A DNA stretch of 64,000 bases from Prevotella sp. (GTDB lineage Bacteria > Bacteroidota > Bacteroidia > Bacteroidales > Bacteroidaceae). Shown one piece after another: positions 52,810-61,278 of this stretch. The stretch spans positions 1 to 64,000 of the forward strand of contig JAEETC010000003.1 of the NCBI GenBank assembly GCA_016286585.1, given 5' to 3'. Made by a program: the position numbers and the translations under genes. The notes beneath the pieces are model-generated. The model was not told the origin of the DNA, made no database searches, and worked only from the letters and a program-made list of their open reading frames with translations. Numbering within the stretch: position 1 is the first letter of the stretch; every line of letters begins with the position of its first letter.

Positions 52810-55788
52810 GTGAAAAAGTATTTATTGGTATTCATCGGCATGATGGCAGTCGTGCAGGGAGTCAGGGCTCAGGAGTATTTCTCCTCTGCCTCTAATTTTG
52901 CGCGCCTGTATGTGGGGGCGGTAGAAGCACAGTACCAGACATCGGTCTGGCATGACAACCCTTATTACAAAGAAAATACCAGCACATATAAAGGCCGTAT
53001 CAGTTATCACGGTGTGGTTTATGATGATGTACAACTGCGTTATGACCAATATAGACAGCGTGTTGTTATCCTTTCACCTGCGTTAAATGTGTTTTGTGTG
53101 CCTGATCAGGAATTTGTTGACTGGTTTGAGATGGATGGTCACAGATTTGTGCACGATCCGGAGGACAGCTTGCGATATGCGTCTCTGCTCTGTGATGGAA
53201 AGTCTAATGGCGTTCGTCTTTATCATAGTGTGTGGAAATTTTATAATGGTCAAAGAGGAGTTGTTGGGGAAAAGTACACTTTGAGTACTCTTCGCACCCT
53301 AGAACATTATACCCTCATTACTCCAGGCGGAGAAAACTATCATGTGGAACGGGCCTCGGATGTGGCAAAGGTCTTTCCTGATCAGAAGAAGCAGATCAAA
53401 CAGTTTGCCAGGAAGAATCATCTTTCCTTCTCAAAGAGTAAGCGTGAGCAGAGCCTTGCGAAGGTTGTGGAGAGTTTAAATAGAAGTGAGAGGTTAGAGG
53501 TGAGAAGTGAGAGGTCAGAGGTGAGAAGTGAGAGAATTGATTCAGTGACAGATTCAAGGGAAGAGTCTAATCTCTCACCCCTCACCCCTCACCTCTCACC
53601 TCTGTCCATTGACGAGAAGTCGCTGATTACCGGCATTCCCGTTCTTGACAGTGATACGATTGCATTGTCCGATGCCAAGGTCTATATTGTGCCAGGTGTG
53701 AAGAAGGCAAGGGCCAGTATTGCCGACGACCAGGAATTGGCTGAGATTGTTGTTGTGGGTGGGCGCCAGTCGACTGTGGATAACATGATGATAGGTGCTG
53801 AGAAGTTCAAGCCCCAGATTCTGAAGAACATCCCGTCAGTTTTTGGCGAGGCAGATATTATGAAGATCGTGCTCACGCTGCCAGGCGTCACCACCGTTGG
53901 TGAGGCTTCGAGCGGTTATAACGTACGAGGCGGTGCGACAGACCAGAACCTCATCCTTTTCAATGGTGGTACTGTGTATAATCCCTCGCATCTGTTCGGA
54001 CTGTTCACTTCGTTCAACTCTGATGCAGTTGAGGATGTGGAGCTGTTTAAGTCGAGTATTCCCGTAGAATACGGCGGCAGGATCAGCAGCGTGCTGAAAG
54101 TGGTCTCGAAAGAGGCTAATATGCGGAAGTTTACTGGTTCGGCCAGTATTGGTGTGCTGACCAGTAAGGCCAATATCGAGATTCCGATCGTGAAGGATCA
54201 TGTGTCGCTGCTCTTAAATGGCCGAACCACTTATAGCGACTGGATCCTTAAGCATCTGCCAGAGAAGAGCGGCTACAAAAACGGTACTGCCAACTTCTAT
54301 GATTTTGGAGGCGTACTGACGTGGAAGCTCAATGATAAGCATCGCTTGAAACTGTATGGCTACTGGAGTAACGACAGGTTCTCGTTCAGTTCAGATGATA
54401 AATATGGCTACCAGAACCGCAATCTGTCTGCTGAGTGGCGCTCTATCCTGAATGAAAAAGTGACAGCGACCTTCTCTGCAGGACTTGACCACTACGATTA
54501 TTTCAATGATGACAAGGCCGTACCATATATGGCTGCCCGACTGAGTTTCGGTATCGACCAGCTGTGGGGTAAACTGCATATCCGCCATCGTCTGACGGAA
54601 AAACAGGTCTTCTCATACGGTCTCTCTGTACAGCACTACGATGTCCAGGCAGGAAAGTATGAGCCTTTGGGTGAGGAGTCATTGATCAAGACCGATCAGT
54701 TACAGAAAGAAAAGGCACTGGAGAGTGCTGTGTATATCGACTATGAGCGTTCGCTCACAGACAAACTGACGGTTTCTGCGGGCTTGCGCTATTCCATGTT
54801 CAATGCGCTTGGTCCTCGTGATGTGAATATTTATTCTAACCATGAACTCCCATCGGAGAAAACTTTGTTGGAAACACGTCACGAAACAGGCATCATCAAG
54901 ACCTATCACGCTCCTGAGATACGCCTGTCGACCCGTTATGCCCTCCAAGAAAACCTTTCCCTGAAGGCGGGCTTTAACACGATGCACCAGTACATCCATA
55001 AGGTGTCGAATACGTCCATCATGTCGCCTACAGATATCTGGAAGCTCTCCGACTTGAATATCAAACCCCAAAATGGCTGGCAATTGGCAGCTGGTATCTA
55101 TTATGAGACAGCCAAAAAGGAGTATGAGCTCTCGGCAGAGGTCTATTACAAGCATATCGGCGATTACCTCAACTATCGCAGTTCGGCTGTCCTGCTGATG
55201 AACCACCACCTTGAGACGGATGTGATCTCTACCAAGGGAAAGGCCTACGGTGTGGAGCTTCAGGTGAAGAAACCAATAGGAAAAGTGAATGGATGGGTGA
55301 GCTATACATTCTCACGTTCTTTGCTCTGTCAGGATGACGAGAGAGTGGCTGTGCCTCTGAACGATGGTGACTGGTATCCTTCAGAATACGACAGACCTCA
55401 CGAGGTGAAGGCTGTGCTCAACTACAAGTTTACTGAGAGATATAGTTTTTCGAGCAACTTCAACTATGCCACAGGCCGCCCCACGACTTTGCCTGCAGGC
55501 CAGTATTACAATTCATATAATCATAGATACATGCCATATTATAGAGACCGCAATACATATCGTATTCCGGACTATATGCGTCTGGATCTGGCGTTTAATA
55601 TAGAGCCGACTCATAAACTGACCAGTTTCCTTCACACGTCGTTCTCCATTGGTGTGTATAATGCCCTTGCTCGCAAAAATGCCTATAATGTCTATTATGT
55701 CAGCGAAGGGAACCAGATAAAGGGATATAAGTTGTCTGTGTTTGGTTCTGCCATTCCTTATGTCTCATTGAATATACGATTTAATTAA
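52810..55788 (+). CDS. TonB-dependent outer-membrane receptor, copy 1
   Basis: 992 residues starting at GTG 52810 (MKKYLLVFIGMMAVVQGVRAQ signal peptide). Residues 25-215 form an N-terminal domain unlike the usual carboxypeptidase-like one, with no recognised fold. Residues about 218-262 are encoded by a palindromic repeat (RSERLEVRSERSEVRSER ... SPLTPHLSPL). The plug domain is about 340-440 (TLPGVTTVGEASSGYNVRGG, NPSHLFGLFTSFNSDAVEDV), and the 22-strand barrel runs to the end with a terminal Phe-Asn. It imports an unknown ligand with the DUF4249 lipoprotein encoded directly downstream. Confidence 0.9.
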   Translation: MKKYLLVFIGMMAVVQGVRAQEYFSSASNFARLYVGAVEAQYQTSVWHDNPYYKENTSTYKGRISYHGVVYDDVQLRYDQYRQRVVILSPALNVFCVPDQEFVDWFEMDGHRFVHDPEDSLRYASLLCDGKSNGVRLYHSVWKFYNGQRGVVGEKYTLSTLRTLEHYTLITPGGENYHVERASDVAKVFPDQKKQIKQFARKNHLSFSKSKREQSLAKVVESLNRSERLEVRSERSEVRSERIDSVTDSREESNLSPLTPHLSPLSIDEKSLITGIPVLDSDTIALSDAKVYIVPGVKKARASIADDQELAEIVVVGGRQSTVDNMMIGAEKFKPQILKNIPSVFGEADIMKIVLTLPGVTTVGEASSGYNVRGGATDQNLILFNGGTVYNPSHLFGLFTSFNSDAVEDVELFKSSIPVEYGGRISSVLKVVSKEANMRKFTGSASIGVLTSKANIEIPIVKDHVSLLLNGRTTYSDWILKHLPEKSGYKNGTANFYDFGGVLTWKLNDKHRLKLYGYWSNDRFSFSSDDKYGYQNRNLSAEWRSILNEKVTATFSAGLDHYDYFNDDKAVPYMAARLSFGIDQLWGKLHIRHRLTEKQVFSYGLSVQHYDVQAGKYEPLGEESLIKTDQLQKEKALESAVYIDYERSLTDKLTVSAGLRYSMFNALGPRDVNIYSNHELPSEKTLLETRHETGIIKTYHAPEIRLSTRYALQENLSLKAGFNTMHQYIHKVSNTSIMSPTDIWKLSDLNIKPQNGWQLAAGIYYETAKKEYELSAEVYYKHIGDYLNYRSSAVLLMNHHLETDVISTKGKAYGVELQVKKPIGKVNGWVSYTFSRSLLCQDDERVAVPLNDGDWYPSEYDRPHEVKAVLNYKFTERYSFSSNFNYATGRPTTLPAGQYYNSYNHRYMPYYRDRNTYRIPDYMRLDLAFNIEPTHKLTSFLHTSFSIGVYNALARKNAYNVYYVSEGNQIKGYKLSVFGSAIPYVSLNIRFN
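53482..53603. repeat. In-frame palindromic GTGAGAG/CTCTCAC repeat in receptor copy 1
   Basis: The left arm (53482-53534) is built of GTGAGAGG, GTGAGAA and TCAGAG units, and the right arm (53571-53603) of CTCTCAC and CCCTCAC units. A loop of about 36 nt separates them. It is fully in frame and adds about 40 residues to the protein. Confidence 0.9.
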
Positions 55789-55805
55789 AGGTGAAAGAAA
55801 CAGTT

Positions 55806-57035
55806 ATGAAATATATAGGATTTGGAAGTTCAAAGGTGTTTGGTGTGAGGGCTTTAACTTTTCACCTTTTCACCTTTTTACTTTTCATGGCGTGTACGCT
55901 GTCGGGCTGTATCGAGGAATTTGAGGCAGACATCCCTGTAGACGAATCTGACTTGCTCGTTGTCGAAGGTACGATATGTTCCGGCAAATTGAGTACGTTC
56001 TCCCTGTCACGCACGCAGCCTCTCAATGTTTCCTATGCACCACCTCAGTGGGTAAAGGGAGCTGTCGTCTCTGTACGAGGGAGTGACGGCTCCGAGTATA
56101 GGGCGCGGGAGGCTGATGATTGTTACTCCTGCGAGGTTGGCAATCTTTCTCCCGACGAAGAATATTATCTTCATATAGAGATTGGTGGCGAGGTCTATGA
56201 GTCCGAGCCCCAGAAACCGCTTCGTACTGAGAAGATTGCAGATGTGAGTGGAGTGCAGAGCACGCCGAAAAGCAATATCGACGTGGTCCTTACGACTGAT
56301 GCTCCCTTTGATTCCGCAGAGGTGAACTACTATTCGTGGACATACGAAGAGACATGGGAAGTATATGCTGACTATACGACCCATATATATTTCGATACAG
56401 ATAGTTTGGCACCTTTCCCTTTGGAAGAAGGTGTCAGCCTGTTTCCTAACCATGGCTGGAAGGACGGCGCAAGCTCGGAGACAATCATTGGGTCAAGCGT
56501 CAATTACGAGGGACAGCACATTCAAAGACTCAAATTGTATGACATATCTCAGAGCGGCGAGCGTATATATCATAGATACAGTGGTCTGATACATCAACGT
56601 GCCATCTCAAAGGCAGAGTACGAGTATGAACTTGCACGGCGACAGGCAGACTCTGAGATGGGAGGCTTATTCTCTCCACAACCGTCATCGCTACCTACAA
56701 ATATCCGTTGTCTCACGTCAGGCAACCATGCCATTGGGTTCGTGGGATGTTCGTTGAATACGAGTGATTACAGGTTTTTCTTCAATTCCACGGATTTCCA
56801 AGTCACCAACCCACATGGGATCGAGTTCCTATGGCTTGAGTTTGAAGGTAGGAACGAAACAAGATATAAGAAATTCCTTGAGAAATGCCGTCAATTGGCA
56901 TACACCATGTACCTGTGTGAATGGATTGACGAAAGAGACACGCCTGGCGGTAAACTGCGAACAGCGTGGGCATACGAGTATCAACTTGATGTCAGGTATA
57001 AAGGCGCATATCTCGAAAAACCAGACTTTTGGTAA
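55806..57035 (+). CDS. DUF4249 lipoprotein, copy 1
   Basis: About 409 residues, lipoprotein signal ending MACTLSGC, then the DUF4249 body (DIPVDESDLLVVEGTICSG, LSRTQPLN, GAVVSVRGSDGSEY, LHIEIGGEVYESEPQ). DUF4249 proteins typically accompany TonB receptors; role unknown. The start is uncertain: GTG 55791, ATG 55806 or GTG 55845. The last aligns with the ATG of copy 2 (MRASPFHLF) and would give a normal 22-residue signal. The hydrophobic core FHLFTFLLF is encoded by a (CTTTTCAC)n tract at 55857-55885. The stop region contains the -33 box of copy 2. Confidence 0.83.
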   Translation: MKYIGFGSSKVFGVRALTFHLFTFLLFMACTLSGCIEEFEADIPVDESDLLVVEGTICSGKLSTFSLSRTQPLNVSYAPPQWVKGAVVSVRGSDGSEYRAREADDCYSCEVGNLSPDEEYYLHIEIGGEVYESEPQKPLRTEKIADVSGVQSTPKSNIDVVLTTDAPFDSAEVNYYSWTYEETWEVYADYTTHIYFDTDSLAPFPLEEGVSLFPNHGWKDGASSETIIGSSVNYEGQHIQRLKLYDISQSGERIYHRYSGLIHQRAISKAEYEYELARRQADSEMGGLFSPQPSSLPTNIRCLTSGNHAIGFVGCSLNTSDYRFFFNSTDFQVTNPHGIEFLWLEFEGRNETRYKKFLEKCRQLAYTMYLCEWIDERDTPGGKLRTAWAYEYQLDVRYKGAYLEKPDFW

Positions 57036-57060
57036 GTATGAACAGAGAGGATTAATTTTG
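57028..57060 (+). promoter_or_regulatory. Promoter of TonB receptor copy 2
   Basis: TTTG at 57028-57031 and TAATTTTG at 57053-57060, 21 bp apart. The -33 box overlaps the last codons of DUF4249 copy 1. Confidence 0.75.
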
Positions 57061-57104
57061 CAATCAAACTAGATGTAAAATAGAATTGCGGTAATTATTT
57101 AGAT

Positions 57105-60080
57105 GTGAAAAAGTATTTATTGGTATTCGTCGGCATGATGATAGTTGTGCAGGGAGTCAGGGCTCAGGAGTATTTTTCCTCTGCTTCTGATTTTGCTCGC
57201 CTGTATGTGGGGGTGGTAGAACCTCAGTACCAAAAATCGTTGTGGCACGACATCCCCTATTATAATGGCACTATGAATATGTATAAAGGCCGTATTTGCT
57301 ATCATGGTGTCGTGTATGAAAATGTACAACTGCGTTTCGACCAGTTGAAACAATGTGTTGTGGTTCTTCCTCCAGGGGAAAGTGTGGTTTGTCTGCCAGA
57401 TCAGGATTTTGTTGACTGGTTTGAGATGGATGGCCACAGATATGTGCATGATCCAGAGGACAGCTTACAATTTGCGTCTCAGCTCAGTGATGGAAGCGCG
57501 AACGGCCTTCGCCTTTATCATAGAGTGTGGAAGGTTTATAGCGGCGAAAAGAATTTTGGAGGAAAGAAGTATCTGAAGACGCTGAGTACCGAAGAGCAAT
57601 ATACACTTATGACTCCTGACGGAGAGATGCATCACGTAAAACGTGCCTCGGATGTGGCGAAACTCTTTCCTGAGCAGAAAAAGCAGATCAAACAGTTTGC
57701 CAGGAAGAATCATCTTTCGTTTTCAAAGAGAAAGCGTGAGCAGAGCCTGGTGAAGGTTGTGGAGAGTTTAAATAGAAGTGAGAGGTTAGAGGTGAGAAGT
57801 GAGAGGTCAGAGGTGATAAGTGAGAGAATTGATTCAGTGACAGATTCAAGGGAAGAGTCTAATCTCTCACCTCTCACCCCTCACCTCTCACCTCTGTCCA
57901 TTGACGAGAAGTCGCTGATTACCGGCATTCCCGTTCTTGACAGCGATACGATTGCATTGTCCGATGCCAAGGTCTATATCGTGCCAGGTGTGAAGAAGGC
58001 AAGGGCCAGTATTGCCGACGACCAGGAATTGGCTGAGATTGTTGTTGTGGGTGGGCGCCAGTCGACTGTGGATAACATGATGATAGGTGCTGAGAAGTTC
58101 AAGCCCCAGATTCTGAAGAACATCCCGTCAGCCTTTGGTGAGTCGGATATCATGAAGATTGTGCTCACGTTGCCAGGTGTTACCACCGTTGGAGAGGCTT
58201 CAAGTGGTTATAATGTGCGAGGCGGAGCGACAGACCAGAACCTCATCCTTTTCAATGGTGGTACTGTGTATAATCCCTCACACCTGTTTGGACTGTTCAC
58301 GTCGTTCAATTCTGATGCAGTTGAGGATGTGGAGCTCTTTAAATCGAGTATTCCCGTAGAATACGGCGGCAGGATCAGCAGCGTGCTGAAGGTGGTCTCG
58401 AAAGAGGCTAATATGCGTAAGTTTACAGGTTCGGCCAGTATTGGCGCACTGACCAGCAAGGCCAATATTGAGATACCGATCGTGAAGGATCATGTGTCGC
58501 TATTGTTGAATGGCCGTACCACTTATAGCGACTGGATCCTCAAGCAGTTGCCAGAGAAGAGTGGCTACAAAAACGGTTCAGCGAACTTCAACGACCTTGG
58601 TGGTGTGTTGACTTGGAAGGTCAATGATAAGCATCGCTTGAAACTGTATGGCTACTGGAGTAATGACAGGTTCTCGTTCAGTTCTGAGGATAACTATGGT
58701 TATCAGAACCGTAATGTCTCTATGGAGTGGCGCTCTATCCTGAATGAAAAAGTGACAGCGACCTTCTCTGCCGGACTTGACCACTACGACTATTTCAATG
58801 AGGACAGGAACACTCCTACGATGGCTGCCCGTTTGAGTTTTGGCATCGACCAGCTGTGGGGTAAGCTGCATATCCGCCATCGCCTGACGGAAAAGCAGGT
58901 CTTCTCATACGGTCTCTCTGTGCAGCACTACGATGTTCAGGCAGGAAAGTATGAGCCTGTGGGTGAGAAATCTTGCATCACGACAGATCAGTTACAGAGC
59001 GAAAAGGCGTTGGAGAGTGCGATCTACGTAGACTATGAGCGTTCGCTCACAGACAAACTGTCTGTCTCTGCTGGCTTGCGCTATTCCATGTTCAATGCAC
59101 TCGGTCCTCGCGACGTGAATTATTATGATGGGGATGAGTTGCCATCAGAGGAGAACTTGTTGGAGACACGCCACGAAACGGGCATTATCAAGACCTATCA
59201 CGCCCCTGAGATACGACTGTCTACCCGCTACTCCCTCCAGGAGAACCTTTCCCTGAAGGCGGGCTTTAACACGATGCACCAGTATATCCATAAGGTGTCG
59301 AATACGTCCATCATGTCGCCTACTGATATCTGGAAACTCTCCGACCTGAATATCAAGCCCCAGAAGGGCTGGCAGTTGGCGGCAGGTATCTATCATGAGA
59401 CAGCCAGCAAGAAATACGAGTTTTCGGCAGAGGTCTACTATAAGCATATCAGCGATTACCTCAATTATCGCAGTTCGGCTGTTCTGCTGATGAATCCCCA
59501 TCTAGAGACCGATGTGATCTCCACCAAGGGTCGTGCCTATGGTGTGGAGCTTCAGGTGAAGAAACCAATAGGCAAGCTGAATGGATGGGTGAGCTATACA
59601 TTCTCACGTTCTCAGGTCCGTCAGGAGGATGATCGGGCGACCATGCTTCTGAACGATGGCGACTGGTATCCTTCAGAATATGACAGACCCCATGAGGTGA
59701 AGGCCGTGCTCAACTACAAGTTTACCGAGAGATACAGCTTCTCCAGTAACTTCAACTACGCCACTGGTCGTCCGACGACCTTGCCAGCTGGCCAGTATTA
59801 CGACTCGCATAATCAGAAATACATGCCATACTATACAGACCGCAATACCTATCGTATTCCAGACTATATGCGTCTGGATCTGGCGTTTAATATTGAGCCG
59901 ACTCATAAACTGACCAGTTTCCTTCACACGTCTTTCTCCATAGGTGTGTATAATGCCCTGGCTCGCAAAAATGCCTATTCGGTCTATTATGTCACTGAAG
60001 GGAGCAGGGTGAAAGGGTATAAGTTGTCTGTGTTTGGTTCTGCCATTCCTTATGTCTCACTTAATATGCGATTCAACTAG
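57105..60080 (+). CDS. TonB-dependent outer-membrane receptor, copy 2
   Basis: 991 residues from GTG 57105, with the same domain order as copy 1. The N-terminal domain (25-205) has diverged noticeably (LYHRVWKVYSGEKNFGG versus LYHSVWKFYNGQRGVVG). The stretch from QIKQFARKNHLSFSK through the repeat, linker and plug is almost identical. Barrel strands are similar, with clustered differences in loops (about DRNTPTMAARL, DGDELPSEENLL, QVRQEDDRATM). Ligand probably related to but not the same as that of copy 1. DUF4249 copy 2 starts 2 bp after the stop. Confidence 0.9.
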   Translation: MKKYLLVFVGMMIVVQGVRAQEYFSSASDFARLYVGVVEPQYQKSLWHDIPYYNGTMNMYKGRICYHGVVYENVQLRFDQLKQCVVVLPPGESVVCLPDQDFVDWFEMDGHRYVHDPEDSLQFASQLSDGSANGLRLYHRVWKVYSGEKNFGGKKYLKTLSTEEQYTLMTPDGEMHHVKRASDVAKLFPEQKKQIKQFARKNHLSFSKRKREQSLVKVVESLNRSERLEVRSERSEVISERIDSVTDSREESNLSPLTPHLSPLSIDEKSLITGIPVLDSDTIALSDAKVYIVPGVKKARASIADDQELAEIVVVGGRQSTVDNMMIGAEKFKPQILKNIPSAFGESDIMKIVLTLPGVTTVGEASSGYNVRGGATDQNLILFNGGTVYNPSHLFGLFTSFNSDAVEDVELFKSSIPVEYGGRISSVLKVVSKEANMRKFTGSASIGALTSKANIEIPIVKDHVSLLLNGRTTYSDWILKQLPEKSGYKNGSANFNDLGGVLTWKVNDKHRLKLYGYWSNDRFSFSSEDNYGYQNRNVSMEWRSILNEKVTATFSAGLDHYDYFNEDRNTPTMAARLSFGIDQLWGKLHIRHRLTEKQVFSYGLSVQHYDVQAGKYEPVGEKSCITTDQLQSEKALESAIYVDYERSLTDKLSVSAGLRYSMFNALGPRDVNYYDGDELPSEENLLETRHETGIIKTYHAPEIRLSTRYSLQENLSLKAGFNTMHQYIHKVSNTSIMSPTDIWKLSDLNIKPQKGWQLAAGIYHETASKKYEFSAEVYYKHISDYLNYRSSAVLLMNPHLETDVISTKGRAYGVELQVKKPIGKLNGWVSYTFSRSQVRQEDDRATMLLNDGDWYPSEYDRPHEVKAVLNYKFTERYSFSSNFNYATGRPTTLPAGQYYDSHNQKYMPYYTDRNTYRIPDYMRLDLAFNIEPTHKLTSFLHTSFSIGVYNALARKNAYSVYYVTEGSRVKGYKLSVFGSAIPYVSLNMRFN
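57774..57895. repeat. In-frame palindromic repeat in receptor copy 2
   Basis: Same structure and position as the repeat at 53482-53603, with only a few base differences (for example GTGATAAGTG for GTGAGAAGTG). It must have been present before the duplication or spread by gene conversion. Confidence 0.9.
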
Positions 60081-60082
60081 AT

Positions 60083-61255
60083 ATGAGAGCTTCCCCTTTT
60101 CACCTTTTCGCCTTTTTACTTTTTATTCTGTCGGGCTGTGTTGAAGAATACGAAGCAGATATTTCGTCAGATGATTCCGGCTTGCTCGTGGTCGAAGGTG
60201 CGATATGTCCCGGATTGAATAAGTTCGTCCTGACGCGTACTCTGCCCATCAATTCTTCCTATATGCCTCGGATGGTAACGGGAGCCAGCGTCTCTGTACA
60301 TGGGAGTGACGGCTCTGAATATCTGATGCAGGAAGCCAATGGCTATTACGCCTGCAGTATTGATGCCCTCAATCCTGACGCGACCTACTATCTGCGGATC
60401 GAGACTGATGGTGAGGTCTATGAATCTGAACCCCAGAAACCGCTTCCTACCGAGAAGATTGAAGAGGTCAGTTTGGCGCAGGAGACGCCTGAGAGCAATA
60501 TCGATGTGCTCGTCACGCCTGAGGCTCCTGTTGATCCAGGGAAGGCAACCTACTATTCGTGGACATACGACGAGACATGGGAGGTGCATCCTGACTACAC
60601 GACCACCATCTATTTTGATATCAAGACAAGTTCGCCTGTCTTTGACCCTTATCAGTTTCCTTCGCGTGGCTGGAAGAATATGTCAAGCTCGACGATCCTG
60701 GTTGGGAATAGCCGGAATTACGAAGGACAGCACATCCGAAAGCTCAAACTCTATGATGTTGACCGTGCCGATGAGCGTGTGTATTATAAGTATAGCGGTC
60801 TGATTCATCAGCGCACCATCTCCAAGGCTGAGTATGAGTATGACCTTGCCAGGCGTCAGGCGAGTTCAGAGATGGGTGGCTTGTTTACGCCGCTGCCGTC
60901 AGCCTTACCTTCCAATATCCATTGCCTCACGTCAAAAAAGCACGTGATAGGCTTCGTGGGATGCTCATTGAATACGAGTGAATACAGGTTCTTCCTAATC
61001 CCAAAGGATTTCTCTATCAAGTATACCTACCCCAAAGACGCCCGCAGATGGCTCGACGACTGTACTGAATGGGATTGCTACCTCATGGTGGTAAAAGAAG
61101 GCATGTACCTGTGTGAATGGAAAGACGAAAGGTATATGCCAGGCGGTGTGTTGCAAACGGCATGGGCCTACGACTATCAGCTCGATGTCAGATTACGGGG
61201 TGCGTCTGCTGAAGAGCCTGAATACTGGTCATTGGAAGAGAATTTTAGCTATTGA
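60083..61255 (+). CDS. DUF4249 lipoprotein, copy 2
   Basis: 390 residues from ATG 60083, signal MRASPFHLFAFLLFILSGC with lipobox LSGC. The body matches copy 1 (EEYEADISSDDSGLLVVEGA, GASVSVHGSDGSEY, LRIETDGEVYESEPQKPLPTEK, HLIRxLK-type strands, GLIHQRTISKAEYEYDLARRQ). It diverges most near the C-terminus. The core of the signal peptide, FHLFAFLLF, is encoded by a degenerate (CTTTTCAC)n tract at 60096-60123. It is translationally linked to receptor copy 2 and anchored in the outer membrane. Confidence 0.87.
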   Translation: MRASPFHLFAFLLFILSGCVEEYEADISSDDSGLLVVEGAICPGLNKFVLTRTLPINSSYMPRMVTGASVSVHGSDGSEYLMQEANGYYACSIDALNPDATYYLRIETDGEVYESEPQKPLPTEKIEEVSLAQETPESNIDVLVTPEAPVDPGKATYYSWTYDETWEVHPDYTTTIYFDIKTSSPVFDPYQFPSRGWKNMSSSTILVGNSRNYEGQHIRKLKLYDVDRADERVYYKYSGLIHQRTISKAEYEYDLARRQASSEMGGLFTPLPSALPSNIHCLTSKKHVIGFVGCSLNTSEYRFFLIPKDFSIKYTYPKDARRWLDDCTEWDCYLMVVKEGMYLCEWKDERYMPGGVLQTAWAYDYQLDVRLRGASAEEPEYWSLEENFSY

Positions 61256-61278
61256 AGATTGAACATTAAAGATAGAAC

